Shown in pieces: positions 10,863-20,428 of a stretch of 64,000 bases of DNA; positions within the stretch are counted from its first letter, which is position 1; every line of letters starts with the position of its first letter. The stretch is from CAVQJU01 sp963755195 (GTDB lineage: Bacteria; Acidobacteriota; Vicinamibacteria; Vicinamibacterales; CAVVIG01). A program made the position numbers and the translations under genes. The notes beneath the pieces are model-generated. The model ran no database searches. It was not told the origin of the DNA and saw only the letters and a list, made by a program, of their open reading frames with translations. The DNA lies in NCBI GenBank assembly GCA_963755195.1, contig CAVWIZ010000002.1, positions 1,054,001-1,118,000 on the forward strand, read 5' to 3'.

Positions 10863-11399
10863 ATGATAAACCGGCGACACGACTACATCGTCCGCGTCGC
10901 GCTCGCCGCCCTGATCGGCGCCTCGACGACCGTTGAGACGCAGCAAGCTCCAGCCGGGCAGGCCAAACACATCACGATTCCGGCCCTCGCAAATGCCACC
11001 AAGCCGACGGATCTCGACTACGTCGGCGCCGAGTGCGACATCGACCCGACCGGCAACAAGATGGAGTGCGAGTTTCAACAGGTGTTTCTCACCATCGGTC
11101 CTTTCGATTCCCAGACGTGTCTGGTGACGACCAACCGGTACGCGCGAACGTTTAACAAAAAGACCGCCACGCAGTGGGTCAGCACCGAAGGGCCCGAAGG
11201 CGAGTGTGGCCTCCTCGATGTCACCACGCTGCAGAACGAGGGGACCCAGTGGACTCTCGAAGTTCACAAGGTGGTGACGAAGAAGGACGCCTCGCCAGCG
11301 TGCCGGGATGTGGATGAGACGCCCGAAGTGCTGAGCTGGCGCAACACGCGCCGAGCCCTGCCCTGCCGATTCCTGCTGCCCGGCGCCATCAGCCGTTAG
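10863..11399 (+). CDS. Secreted protein of unknown function
   Basis: A 178-residue intact ORF. A hydrophobic stretch VALAALIGASTTVET after MINRRHDYIVR looks like a signal peptide, followed by QQAPAGQAKHITIPALANAT. The mature part has six cysteines (GAECDID, MECEF, QTCLV, GECGLLD, PACRD, LPCRF), which suggests disulphide bonds in the periplasm. It begins 12 bp after the methyltransferase stop and may be in the same unit. No family is recognised. Confidence 0.65.
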   Translation: MINRRHDYIVRVALAALIGASTTVETQQAPAGQAKHITIPALANATKPTDLDYVGAECDIDPTGNKMECEFQQVFLTIGPFDSQTCLVTTNRYARTFNKKTATQWVSTEGPEGECGLLDVTTLQNEGTQWTLEVHKVVTKKDASPACRDVDETPEVLSWRNTRRALPCRFLLPGAISR

Positions 11400-11426
11400 G
11401 AGGGTTGGCCGCCGCGCTGAGCCACA

Positions 11427-13937
11427 CTAGAACGAGATTCCAGCCTGCACTTGAAACGCCCTCGGGGTGACGAAGTGCGTTCCGCTGAACGTCGAGAGAA
11501 AGTTGTAGAGCGCCTCCGTGTTGGTCAGGTTGATGACGCTGAAACGAAGCTTCAGCTTCGCTCTTTCGGTGTGCAGCAGATTGTCCACTCCGATGCCGAG
11601 GTCGAACAGGTGGCGCGGCGCGATCCGCGGCGGGTTCGTCACATCGTCTGCCGTGCCTTCCGCGGGAATCTTCAGGCGCGTCGCGCCGTAGTTCGACGTC
11701 GTGCAGTTCGCGTCCGTGAGCGGGACCTCGCGCGTCGCGAACTGACTGCCACAGAAGAACCCGATCGCCGCCTGCTGATCGCCTGTCAACCCGAGCGCAT
11801 CATCGAGGCTCCCGACCGCGCCAGCGACGAGACCCGAGTCGTACCGCCAGGACAGCGCCGCCCACGCGCCCGTCCGCTTCTCGAAGACGTACTGGAGGTT
11901 CGTCGTCGAGTTGAACTTCTGGTCGTGGTCGATCCGGAAGTCGCCGGAGGCCGGCTCCAGCAGGATGCCGCCGACCCCCGGCGGCGAAAAGATGGCGTTG
12001 GTATGCGCCATGACGACGAAGGCGCTGAACCCCCGGTGCTCGACGATGTTGATCCGGCCGGCAAAGCCGTCGATGCGCGAATGATTCCAGGCGACGGGGA
12101 ACGCGATCGGGGTGTTGAAGAGCACACCGAAGTCGTAGCCGTTGTCCGTGCGCTTGTCGAAATAGCCGAAGTCAGCAACCAGCCAGCGGCCAAACCCCTG
12201 CTGGACGCCGATCTCAACCTGATTGCGTTTGCCCGGAAGGACAGGCTGGCCGTCGCCGAACAGCCCGTTCAAGCCGTAGCCGGCCGATAGCAGCAGGTTC
12301 TCGTTGTACGGGGTTTCCATCGTCCGGCCGTACGACGCGCGCAGCACCGGCCCACCACCGGGTACAGCGTAGGAAACGCCGAGGCGCGGCTGGGCGAGGG
12401 TGGCCGTGGTCAAGCCGTCATAGTGATCCAGCCTGACGCCCAGATTGAAGGTCGCGTCGCCTGCCTTGATGTTGTCCTGGATGTACGCCGACTGCTGTTT
12501 GATCGTGACTGCCTGGTCGTACGCGAGCGGCTTGCCGCCATTGGTCAAGTCATACGGGGCGAACGCCGGATCGAAGTTGCCATCTTCGTCGGCAAACGCG
12601 CTGTCTGTGGGATCGGTGATGCCGAACGTGAACTGTTCGTGCAGCCGGGTCGCGCCGACCGTGCCGCCGAACTTGATGTTGTGGCGCCCCGCCGTAATGG
12701 CCACGTCGGCCTTCACGCCCATGTTCATCAGCGTGCGATCCTGGCCGACCGTGGCCGGCGTGTCATTGAAGGGGTCGGCGCTTGGCTTGTAGATGAGATG
12801 GTCCTGGCGAACGAATCCGTTCGCCGTGAACAGCGTCTTCGATCCAATCACCCGCGAATAACCGGGAGCGACGTTGAACGTCCTGATGTCCTGATGCTGT
12901 GTCTGCGCGCTTTGATCGTACGTATTCGGCACGTCGAACCCGGAGTTTGCGGCCTGAATGTTGAGGTGCACGGTGTCCGCGGCGCTGGGCCGGAAGTCGA
13001 GGCGATTGAACAGCGACACGCTGTTTCCTTTGCCGTGCAACGCTTCGAGCTCCGGCGGATCGAGAAACCTGTCCGTGCGCAGGCCTGAAACGGATACAAA
13101 GTCGCCCACCGTGGACGAGCCGCCGCCAAGGTTCAGTTCTCCGGCCGGACTATTGAACGACCCGTACCCGAATGACGCGCTTCCCGTCGGCTTCGCCTGA
13201 CCGAGGCCCGACTTCGTGACGATGTGCACCACCAGGCTGCTTTTATCTCCGTACTCGGCGGGCGCGACGCCGGTGATGACTTCGAGCGCCTCCACTGCCT
13301 CCTGCGAAATCTGATTCGAGTAGACGCGGCTCTGCTGGTCGGAGATTGGCTGGTTGTCGATCGAAAACTGCGTCTGCGCGTGGTCCCCGATGGGATGGAA
13401 GAAGCCGTTCGAATCCGCGACGACGCCAGGCGAGGCCAGCATGACCACCTGATTCAGGCCGCCAGACGTACCTTCGATCGGGAGCTTCGCAATCAGGCTC
13501 TTGTCGATGTCCGTGTGGGCCGTGGGGTCGCGTTCGAGGAGGTCCTCAGCGTGACCGACGACGTCCACCGTGCTCGTCGCCCCCGCGAGCGCGAGTGTGA
13601 GATCGACGCTGATCGGCACGCCCGTGCGGACATCCACGTCGCGCTCGAGCCTTTGGAATCCTTCTGCCTCGACCGTAATGTGGTACGGGTTGGGCGGGAG
13701 GTTGCTGAAGGCGTATTTGCCGGCCGCATCAGTCGTCGTCGTCCGCGTGAACCCGGAGACAGGATTGCTGATTCGGACCTCCACCGCCTGCATCACGCCG
13801 CCGGTCGGATCCTTGACGATCCCCTGGATCGTCCCTGCGCCGCCGAGGCCTTGAGCCGTGGCAGGTTGCACCGCGATCAGACCACAAAGCGCCGTCAGGC
13901 CCACCACCGTCAAGAAGGGACTCCGCCACGTCGTCAT
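11427..13937 (-). CDS. TonB-dependent receptor, Oar-like, intact
   Basis: Outer-membrane TonB-dependent transporter of the Oar/CarboxypepD_reg type. ATG 13937 is preferred because MTTWRSPFLTVVGLTALCGL and the following AVQPATAQ form a signal peptide; upstream in-frame codons give no signal. Residues about 35-120 form the carboxypeptidase regulatory-like domain (GTIQGIVKDPTGGVMQAVEV, then KYAFSNLPPNPYHITVEAEG). The plug follows (LPIEGTSGGLNQVVMLASPG, QFSIDNQPISDQQ, EYGDKSSLVVHIVTKSG) and then a long beta-barrel ending in a terminal Phe (QVQAGISF), the outer-membrane insertion signal. It is one of the few long genes here with no frameshift. It is divergent from a LytS/LytTR pair, which may control it. 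Confidence 0.9.
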   Translation of the reverse strand: MTTWRSPFLTVVGLTALCGLIAVQPATAQGLGGAGTIQGIVKDPTGGVMQAVEVRISNPVSGFTRTTTTDAAGKYAFSNLPPNPYHITVEAEGFQRLERDVDVRTGVPISVDLTLALAGATSTVDVVGHAEDLLERDPTAHTDIDKSLIAKLPIEGTSGGLNQVVMLASPGVVADSNGFFHPIGDHAQTQFSIDNQPISDQQSRVYSNQISQEAVEALEVITGVAPAEYGDKSSLVVHIVTKSGLGQAKPTGSASFGYGSFNSPAGELNLGGGSSTVGDFVSVSGLRTDRFLDPPELEALHGKGNSVSLFNRLDFRPSAADTVHLNIQAANSGFDVPNTYDQSAQTQHQDIRTFNVAPGYSRVIGSKTLFTANGFVRQDHLIYKPSADPFNDTPATVGQDRTLMNMGVKADVAITAGRHNIKFGGTVGATRLHEQFTFGITDPTDSAFADEDGNFDPAFAPYDLTNGGKPLAYDQAVTIKQQSAYIQDNIKAGDATFNLGVRLDHYDGLTTATLAQPRLGVSYAVPGGGPVLRASYGRTMETPYNENLLLSAGYGLNGLFGDGQPVLPGKRNQVEIGVQQGFGRWLVADFGYFDKRTDNGYDFGVLFNTPIAFPVAWNHSRIDGFAGRINIVEHRGFSAFVVMAHTNAIFSPPGVGGILLEPASGDFRIDHDQKFNSTTNLQYVFEKRTGAWAALSWRYDSGLVAGAVGSLDDALGLTGDQQAAIGFFCGSQFATREVPLTDANCTTSNYGATRLKIPAEGTADDVTNPPRIAPRHLFDLGIGVDNLLHTERAKLKLRFSVINLTNTEALYNFLSTFSGTHFVTPRAFQVQAGISF

Positions 13938-14127
13938 AAAGGCCTCAGCTTGGGACAAGGAACGACCATCGAGTCCATGCATCATGAAAACGTCCGTCAA
14001 AGAAGCCAACGAAAACCCAACAGACGGTCTCTGGCGGCAATGAGTGGTCTGTCGTGTCAAATGGGTGGCGGCAGCAGAACGTGAGGCCGACTTCGTCGTA
14101 TCATCGACGAAGGCAGTCCGAGAGGCG

Positions 14128-16038
14128 ATGAGCGAACTACTGAATCTTGTCGGTTTGAGCACCGGCGTCGCGCTTTACGCGATGCTGCTCGCGATGGTCG
14201 TTCGTTCGAGCCGCGTGCCGGGCTTCAAGACGGGTGCCGATCCTCTACTGCTCGTCACTGCCGTGCTCGGCCTCGTCTGGAATCTGTGCGCTCTTCCTGC
14301 CTACGAGCTTCCCAAGGTCGGGATCGTCGGACCGTTTCCGTGGCTCATCGCCGTTGGTTTCTGCGCGCTCGGATTCCTGCCGGCCGTTGTCGTGCATTCG
14401 GTGCTGCGCTCGGGACCGCCTGGGCTGACCGGCGTTTCACGCCGGACGCTTGCAGCTGCGGCGTACGGCGTGGCTGGTGTGGCCGCCGCCATGCATGTGC
14501 ACAGCGTCATCGCCGGAGGACGCGTTCCGTCGGTCCCCGCGATGCGGCTCATGACCTACACGTTCGTCGCGCTCGTCGTTCCGCTCGCGTTCGTCACGCG
14601 CGGCCAGCCGGGCGCGCGCCGCGCACTCTGGATCAGCGCGCTGGCGGCGTTTGCCGTGTCGGCGCTCCATCTGAGCGAGCTTCCCGTCGGCGAAGGATCG
14701 TGGCCCGTCGAGCTCCTGGGGCACCACGCCTCGGTGCCACTTGCGTTCGCGATTCTTTACCAGGACTACCCGTTCGCCCTTGCCGATCTCTTCCTGAAGC
14801 GCGCCCTGACGCTGCTGCTACTCGTGGTGACGGCCTTTTTCGCGATTGCCCTGTTCAGTCTCGGCTCGTCGGCGTTCGCACGCTTCGTGCTGGCCGACCC
14901 GCGCCAGGTCGGCGCGCTCGTGACACTCTGGGTGGCAACTGCCCTCATCTATCCGACGCTCCGCAGGGCGACGGCCTGGTTCGTCGATGCCGTCGTCCTG
15001 CGCCGTCCCGACTATCGATCGCTCCGTGCGCTCGCTGCCCGGCGCGCGCAGGCCCACGATTCGGTAGGACCCCTTCTCGACGACACCTGCGAGCTGTTGG
15101 CCCCTGCGCTCAGCGCACGAACCGTTCGATGGCATGAGCTACCGCGTGACGCAGACGCATCGACAGGTGACAAACTGTCGAGGTCTGGCAAACCTCCTCA
15201 GGTCCTTGTTCCGACGGCCGAGCATCCGCGGTACGCGATCGAGATTTCTCAATTGACAGGCGGGCGACGCCTGTTCTCGGACGATTTCGCCATGCTCGAA
15301 GCCGTCGCTCTCATCGCGGCTCGCCGAGTCGATGCCATACGAGTGACCGGTGAACGTTACGACCGGGAGCTGCGCGAGCAGGAAGTGGCGAAGCTTGCCA
15401 GCGAAGCCGAGCTGCGGGCGCTCAGAGCTCAAATCAACCCACATTTCCTGTTCAACGCCCTCACGACCATCGGATACCTCATCGAGGCAGCGCCCGGCCG
15501 CGCCCTCGACACGCTCATGCGGCTGACTTCGCTGTTGCGCGGCGTTCTACGCTCGGAGGGCGAGTTCACGACCGTCGGTCGCGAGCTCGAAATCGTCGAG
15601 TCGTACCTCGAAATCGAGCGCGCACGATTCGAGGACCGACTGCAGATTGACATCGACGTACCCGCATCGATCCGCACGCTGCGGATACCTCCGCTCGTGC
15701 TTCAGCCGCTCGTCGAGAACGCCGTCAAGCACGGGATTGGGCAGGCGGCGGCCGGTGGCGCCGTCCGCGTCAGCGCCCGGCTCGTGTCGCGGCGCGACGC
15801 CCCCTCCGAACTGCTCCTATCGGTGAGCGACACGGGCGCCGGAAATACGCGCGTGGCCTTCGAGCACCGGCGCGACGCCGGCGTCGGCCTCAGAAACGTC
15901 GAGCAACGCCTCGCACACCAGTACGGTGCGGCGGCCATGCTCAGCTTCGAGACTGCACCAGGGGCTGGTACAACCGTGACTCTTCGACTGCCGGCCGATG
16001 TATCGGCGGCCCTCCAGCCCGCTGCGAAAGCCCGATGA
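14128..16038 (+). CDS. LytS-type membrane sensor histidine kinase
   Basis: Sensor kinase of the LytS/YehU class. The likely start is ATG 14128 (MSELLNLVGLSTGVALYAML), preceded by AGAGGCG; an upstream in-frame ATG at 14044 adds residues without a signal. About eight membrane helices fill residues 1-290, then a GAF-like region. The His_kinase domain has LRALRAQINPHFLFNALTTI with the phosphorylated His439, and the ATPase domain has PPLVLQPLVENAVKHGIGQA (N box) and SDTGAG (G1). The stop overlaps the next start (ATGA), so it is made together with its response regulator. The stimulus is unknown; the neighbour on the other side is a TonB receptor. Confidence 0.9.
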   Translation: MSELLNLVGLSTGVALYAMLLAMVVRSSRVPGFKTGADPLLLVTAVLGLVWNLCALPAYELPKVGIVGPFPWLIAVGFCALGFLPAVVVHSVLRSGPPGLTGVSRRTLAAAAYGVAGVAAAMHVHSVIAGGRVPSVPAMRLMTYTFVALVVPLAFVTRGQPGARRALWISALAAFAVSALHLSELPVGEGSWPVELLGHHASVPLAFAILYQDYPFALADLFLKRALTLLLLVVTAFFAIALFSLGSSAFARFVLADPRQVGALVTLWVATALIYPTLRRATAWFVDAVVLRRPDYRSLRALAARRAQAHDSVGPLLDDTCELLAPALSARTVRWHELPRDADASTGDKLSRSGKPPQVLVPTAEHPRYAIEISQLTGGRRLFSDDFAMLEAVALIAARRVDAIRVTGERYDRELREQEVAKLASEAELRALRAQINPHFLFNALTTIGYLIEAAPGRALDTLMRLTSLLRGVLRSEGEFTTVGRELEIVESYLEIERARFEDRLQIDIDVPASIRTLRIPPLVLQPLVENAVKHGIGQAAAGGAVRVSARLVSRRDAPSELLLSVSDTGAGNTRVAFEHRRDAGVGLRNVEQRLAHQYGAAAMLSFETAPGAGTTVTLRLPADVSAALQPAAKAR

Positions 16039-16820
16039 TCACGACTCCGTTGCGTGTGGTGATCGCGGACGACGAGCGCCCGGCCCGGTCCTTTCTCGCC
16101 GCGCTCCTCCGCGCATTCGACGACGTGGTTGTGGTCGGGGAGGCTGCCTCAGGGAAGGAAGCCATCCGTGTGATTACGCAGGAGCATCCAGATCTCGCCC
16201 TGCTCGACCTCCAGATGCCTGAGGTGGATGGCATCGGCGTCGTGCGGATGCTGAAGAAGCAGGAAATGCCGCTCATCGCCTTCGTCACGGCCTACGACGA
16301 GTACGCGGTGCGCGCCTTCGAAGTGAATGCGGTCGACTACCTGCTCAAGCCGGTCGAGAAGAAACGGCTCAGAGAAACGTTGAATCGCGCCCGGGAACGG
16401 ATCGAACACTCCGAAATCGTCGCGGAGCAGACCACTCGTGTAGGCGCGGCCATCGATGCCTACGAAACGGCGGCCAAAGCGCCTTACCTCGAGCGTATTC
16501 CCGTGAGACGGCGAGACGACGTCGTCATCGTCCCGGTGAACCAAGTTGCGTCGATTGTCGCCGAGGGCGAGCTATTGCATCTCGTCACCGTGAAGAACGA
16601 GAAGTACACGATCAACTATCGTCTCAAGGACCTCGAAGCGCGCCTGGATCCCCAGCGCTTTATTCGCCTGGCGCGCGGTATCCTCGCCAACGTCGACGTC
16701 ATCGTCAAGCTGAACGTCATGCCGGGCGGAACGCACCAGGCGGTGCTCAGCAACAACCAGAAGCTCGCCGTCAGCCGCCAGCAGTCGAAAGCCCTCCGCG
16801 ATCGCTTTCTCCGCCTGTGA
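16035..16820 (+). CDS. LytTR response regulator
   Basis: Response regulator with an N-terminal receiver domain and a C-terminal LytTR DNA-binding domain (261 residues). The receiver shows the acidic pair D12-D13, the phosphoacceptor Asp58 in LLDLQMPEVDG, the Thr/Lys switch residues in AFVTAYDEYAVRAFEVNAVD and YLLKPVEKKR. The LytTR part has IPVRRRDDVVIVPVNQVASI, EKYTINYRLKDLEARLDPQR and FIRLARGILANVD. It overlaps the kinase gene by 4 bp. LytTR proteins bind short direct repeats near promoters; the 190-bp region before the divergent TonB receptor is the natural place to look for them. Confidence 0.92.
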   Translation: MITTPLRVVIADDERPARSFLAALLRAFDDVVVVGEAASGKEAIRVITQEHPDLALLDLQMPEVDGIGVVRMLKKQEMPLIAFVTAYDEYAVRAFEVNAVDYLLKPVEKKRLRETLNRARERIEHSEIVAEQTTRVGAAIDAYETAAKAPYLERIPVRRRDDVVIVPVNQVASIVAEGELLHLVTVKNEKYTINYRLKDLEARLDPQRFIRLARGILANVDVIVKLNVMPGGTHQAVLSNNQKLAVSRQQSKALRDRFLRL

Positions 16821-17009
16821 GGATCCGCTCGCCTCTCGGGAACGACCAGACGCGCGGCCTTTCAGACGGTTGATTGAAAACCGTGCGACAGACCTGTCCG
16901 GCTCCTGTTTGCTTACGCCTGCATGGGCGGGCGAACATCTGGAGCGTTTGGCTGGCCGCGGGCCGGCCGCGTGTACCGCGGCGCCAAACGCCGCGTCCGC
17001 CGAATCCGC

Positions 17010-17198
17010 ATGCGCAGCAACTGGTCGATACCGCTGATCCTCTTTATCGTCTGGATGTTGTTCGTGCTGCTGGTTCTGGTGCCGTGGATGACTCGCCACC
17101 CCCACGATCACACACACGGCACCGCCCCGAGCCTGCATGGCGAACACGCGGGCCACGAGCCGCACCTTGCAGATTTCGCCGCCGCGTGGCGGCGGTGA
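17010..17198 (+). CDS. Small His-rich membrane protein, putative
   Basis: A 62-residue ORF starting MRSNWSIPLILFIVWMLFVL, a single strong membrane helix, followed by a short tail rich in histidine (RHPHDHTHGT, GEHAGHEPH). An in-frame ATG at 16923 would add 29 arginine-rich residues. The hydrophobic pattern and the absence of a competing gene on the other strand favour a real gene. The His-rich tail could bind metal, but nothing else supports a function. Confidence 0.45.
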   Translation: MRSNWSIPLILFIVWMLFVLLVLVPWMTRHPHDHTHGTAPSLHGEHAGHEPHLADFAAAWRR

Positions 17199-17325
17199 GC
17201 TCCGGCATCGCTCCGGTGTCGATCATGCCATGCCCGACACGAACCACGATACGAACAGCAACCCCAGCGCGATCCCGAGGTAGCGGTGGACGAGGATGAG
17301 ATATCGTATGCCCCGGAGCGCTGGC

Positions 17326-18282
17326 ATGCGTGCGATTGTCTTGGATCGGGACCGCGCGGTGCTCCGCGTCGATCATCAGGAGCCGACGCTTCGCGACGGC
17401 GAAGTCATGGTCCGGGTGCTGTGCGCCGGTATCTGTGAAACCGATCTGCAGTTGATCCGCGGGTACATGGGATTTCGCGGCGTGCTCGGGCACGAATTCG
17501 TCGGCGTCGCCCAGACGGGCCCGCTGGCCGGCCGCCGTGTCGTCGGCGAAATCAACTGCAGTTGCCTGCGGTGCCCGACCTGCCTTGCAGGCCGCCCGTC
17601 GCACTGCCCTCATCGTTCCGTCCTCGGCATTCTCAACCACGACGGCGCGTTTGCGGACGCCGTCGCGGTGCCGCAGCAGAACTTGCACGTTGTTCCCGAC
17701 ACCATGCCGACCGACGTCGCCGTCTTCACCGAACCCGTCGCCGCGGCGTTTCAGGTTCCGGCGCAACTCGCCATTCGCCGCGAGGATCGCGTGGTGGTGC
17801 TTGGCGACGGCCGGCTCGGCAATTTGTGCGCGCAGGTCCTGGCGGGCGTTTCCGATCACGTGCTGGTTGTCGGCAAGCACGCCGCGAAGCTCGCCTTGCT
17901 GCAGTCGCTCGGCCTTTCGACCTGCCTGCTTGCCGAACGGCCGGCCGACCGCTCCGCAGATATCGTCGTCGATTGCACCGGATCGGCCACCGGCCTGCCG
18001 ACGGCTCTGAGCATGGTTCGCCCGCGCGGCACCATCGTCCTCAAGACGACGGTGGCGGGCGATCAGACGCTGGCGTTGGCACCGGTAGTGATTGACGAAG
18101 TGACGATCGTCGGCTCGCGCTGCGGACCGTTCGGTCGCGCGCTGGCCGCGCTCGGGGATGGCAGCGTCAGCGTGCTGCCGCTGATTTCCACCAGGTTTGA
18201 TCTCGCACAGGGTGTTGACGCCCTGAACCACGCCGCCACTCGTCCGGTGCTCAAAGTGCTGCTCGACGTGGCGCCGGCGTGA
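17326..18282 (+). CDS. Zinc-dependent MDR alcohol dehydrogenase-like protein
   Basis: Cytosolic medium-chain dehydrogenase of the zinc type. The start is best placed at ATG 17326 (MRAIVLDRDRAVLRVDHQEP). The catalytic zinc site shows VLCAGICETDLQLIRGYMGF and VLGHEFVG (Cys and His-Glu); the structural zinc loop is NCSCLRCPTCLAGRPSHCPH with four cysteines. The Rossmann part reads REDRVVVLGDGRLGNLCAQV, a GxGxxG variant with Asp in the second position. Length of 318 residues is slightly short but complete. It probably oxidises an alcohol or polyol with NAD(P)+; the substrate cannot be told. Confidence 0.88.
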   Translation: MRAIVLDRDRAVLRVDHQEPTLRDGEVMVRVLCAGICETDLQLIRGYMGFRGVLGHEFVGVAQTGPLAGRRVVGEINCSCLRCPTCLAGRPSHCPHRSVLGILNHDGAFADAVAVPQQNLHVVPDTMPTDVAVFTEPVAAAFQVPAQLAIRREDRVVVLGDGRLGNLCAQVLAGVSDHVLVVGKHAAKLALLQSLGLSTCLLAERPADRSADIVVDCTGSATGLPTALSMVRPRGTIVLKTTVAGDQTLALAPVVIDEVTIVGSRCGPFGRALAALGDGSVSVLPLISTRFDLAQGVDALNHAATRPVLKVLLDVAPA

Positions 18283-18303
18283 CTTGGATCTCAACCGTCG
18301 AGA

Positions 18304-18798
18304 TCATTGCTTCTGTCGTGTCGGGTACTTCGCGAACATCTCGGCGACCGCACTGTTGATGGCGGCCTCGAGCTGTGCCGGCTCCGTGTCGATGGGCTTG
18401 TCCGCACGTAGCTGCACCAGACGTTTACTACGGGTTGCCGGATCGAGCACCACGACGAGAAGCGTGCCAACTGGATACTCGGGCAGCGACCCGGCCACCG
18501 GTTTAGCCTTCAAGTCCACATCGGTGCGCCTGAGCGAGAAGTACGTCACGAGCACGTCGCTCTTCCCAGACGCTTTGCTCATGCCGAGCGCCTTCAGCTC
18601 CCGATCGATGGCGGCCACGATTTGCGCATCGACAGTCTTGACGGCCGACGGCCCGCCCTTCGTCCATGCATAGGTCTTGAATTTGGCGGGGTCGACGTCC
18701 TTGGACACTGTCACGGTGACGCCATATTTCGGCGTTTGAGCGGCAGGGGCCGCAGCCACCGTCGCACACAAGAGAGCCCCCACGATCAGCCGTTTCAT
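18304..18798 (-). CDS. DUF4136 exported protein
   Basis: A 164-residue exported protein with signal peptide MKRLIVGALLCATVAAAPAA and a strong AGGAGG Shine-Dalgarno 6 nt before the ATG at 18798. The mature domain has the DUF4136 pattern: VTVSKDVDPAKFKTYAW near the start, IDRELKALGMSKASGKSDVL in the middle and AVAEMFAKYP at the end. DUF4136 proteins are periplasmic or lipid-anchored proteins of unknown function common in proteobacteria and acidobacteria. This one lacks a lipobox Cys. It converges with the dehydrogenase gene. Confidence 0.85.
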   Translation of the reverse strand: MKRLIVGALLCATVAAAPAAQTPKYGVTVTVSKDVDPAKFKTYAWTKGGPSAVKTVDAQIVAAIDRELKALGMSKASGKSDVLVTYFSLRRTDVDLKAKPVAGSLPEYPVGTLLVVVLDPATRSKRLVQLRADKPIDTEPAQLEAAINSAVAEMFAKYPTRQKQ

Positions 18799-19125
18799 AC
18801 AGATCCTCCTCAGTGGTCCAAACGCTATTGTATCCGCGGCACGAGCAGGTCGCTCGTCGCTCTCAGCGTGGAGTGCGCGATGACGAGGAGGGCAGGCGCT
18901 TTCTCCATTACGACGCTCAGGAGGTTGGCGGCCAGCGTCTGCCCATTAAGACAGTGAATCCGAGCGTTCCAGTGAACACCGGTTCTCATGAAACTGCGGG
19001 ACGAGCGCGCCGCCGCGCCCCAACCGTCCCGCCCGAGCGTGTGACGATCGAGGCCTCTCAGCAGCAAGAGGCCGGGCGCCGAACGACCGATGCCCGGCGT
19101 TTCCCACCGCCCGCAGCCCTGGCGC
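18799..19125. other. Gene-poor stretch
   Basis: No convincing gene. An 80-codon minus-strand frame at 18825-19067 has some protein-like composition (TLAANLLSVVMEKAPALLVI) but no start signal and no known family. The only structured feature is the hairpin at 19071-19098. Confidence 0.4.
19071..19098. repeat. Inverted repeat downstream of tiny ORF
   Basis: GCCGGGC at 19071-19077 pairs with GCCCGGC at 19092-19098 across a 14-nt loop. Read on the minus strand it follows the stop of the tiny ORF at 19126 by 28 bp and could act as an mRNA 3' hairpin, but no T-run follows, so it is not a standard intrinsic terminator. Confidence 0.4.
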
Positions 19126-19197
19126 TTAGCCCGTCGATGTCGCCTGCCAGTCGGCGTCTTCCCCAGCCTTGATCTTCGACTTGATCTTCATGGTCAT
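19126..19197 (-). CDS. Tiny basic peptide, KIKSKIKAG motif
   Basis: A 23-residue ORF reading MTMKIKSKIKAGEDADWQAT followed by STG and TAA. It has its own good Shine-Dalgarno: AAAGGAG ends 6 nt before the ATG at 19197. The opening resembles the many short ORFs in cyanobacteria and other soil bacteria that begin MKIK(T/S)xxKAG, a group of unknown role that sometimes sits near peptide-modifying genes; I know no enzyme of that kind here. It lies alone between the DUF4136 gene and the cytochrome cluster, on the same strand as both. It is below normal gene-finder length and would be missed. Confidence 0.5.
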   Translation of the reverse strand: MTMKIKSKIKAGEDADWQATSTG

Positions 19198-19322
19198 CTC
19201 CTTTCCCTGGGACTGAACTCGTTGCCCAGCGGTGTGAAGGCTATCAAAGCGCTGATCTATGTCAAGTAAGACCAGCGCGCGAAGGCGTTGAGCCCGACCC
19301 GAGCAGGACATCCTGGGAGAGT

Positions 19323-20428
19323 CTAGTTCGAGCACCCGGCGCCGAGGGCCTGCAACGACGTGAGGTTGAGGCGGGCATCGTTCTGATCCCGGTACAAGCA
19401 GGCCTCTCGCTTCCATCTTCTGGCCCTTGTGCGTCTCGGGCTTGAATGGGACGACGCTCACCAGCTGAAACGTCTGCGCGCCGAGCGACTTGCTCTGCGC
19501 CGTCTTGCAGCGCCGCCTGACTCGGCTCTTCGTCTCTCGTCAGCACCGGTTCGCTGGTGTTGCGTGAGCAGCCAGGCGTGGTTCGGCCCCTCGCGTCAGA
19601 CACCCCACCACCTGCACCAGCGAGAAATTCGCAATCGTGTTCGTCTGTCCCTTGCGCACGAGGTCGATGATGCCGAGGCTGTCGGCTTCGGCGCGAAGCT
19701 CGCTCTTGCCCGCCGGATAGCCGTTCTGCTGCAGCAGGTAGGCCACGATGTCGATCTTCGCGTCGTCGGTCGTCTCGTTCGGCGAGTTGGGCGGCATCGT
19801 CTCGCGGATCTTGTCGAACAGCGTGACGACGCTGCCGTTCTCCCAGTGCGCGAGGAAGTCGTCGCCCTTTGAGCGCCGGACCGCGATCGCCCGTCAGATC
19901 GAGCTTGTGGCAGCCGCCGCACCGGCCCGTCAGGAAGTTCTGCTTGCCGCGCTCGGCCTGCGCCGCCGTGAAGACGCCGTCCCACGTCGTCTTCTTGGCG
20001 ATCTTGATCACTTCGAGCGCGCGGACATCGGCCTTCAGCTCGTCGTTGCCTGACGGCATGCCGTTCATGGACATGATGTACGCCAGGATGTCGGCCTTGA
20101 TCGTCGTCGGCGACGAGCGACGGGCCGTCCTGCGGCATGTTGTCGCGCAGGTAGCTGTAGAGCGTCCCGAGGTTGTCGTTCTCGTACTTCGACCAGAACA
20201 CGTTGCCCTTGAGCGCCGGGCCGCGCTGCGACCCGGCGAGCTCGACGTTGTGACACCGGGCGCACGACCGTTCGAACGGCGCCTTGCCGCGCGCCGCCTG
20301 CGCCGACGTGAACACGCCGTCCCAGACCTTCGTTTCACCGGCCGCCGGCTGCTGCGCCGACGAGACGCGCGACCGCTCCACACCAGAGGGCCGCGAGAGC
20401 GCCGAAGGCCGCAAGTCGTCTTGGACAT
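19323..20428 (-). CDS. Diheme c-type cytochrome, frameshifted
   Basis: Periplasmic protein with two class I cytochrome c domains. The ATG at 20428 overlaps the TGA of the upstream cytochrome gene (TGATG). After a shift the first domain shows KVWDGVFTSAQAARG and the heme motif CARCHN, with NMPQDGP as axial Met region; the second has TTWDGVFTAAQAERGKQNF, heme motif CGGCHK and ETMPPNSP. A C-terminal module follows (FSLVQVVGCLTRGPNHAWLL, then FQLVSVVPFKPETHKGQKME), ending LTSLQALGAGCSN and TAG at 19323-19325. This tail is seen in acidobacterial cytochromes linked to DUF1592 clusters. Four or more one-base shifts break the gene. Confidence 0.8.

Noticed and set aside
18825..19067. An 80-residue minus-strand gene
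   Set aside because: Some hydrophobic protein-like stretch but no ribosome binding site, no family and no coupling to neighbours.
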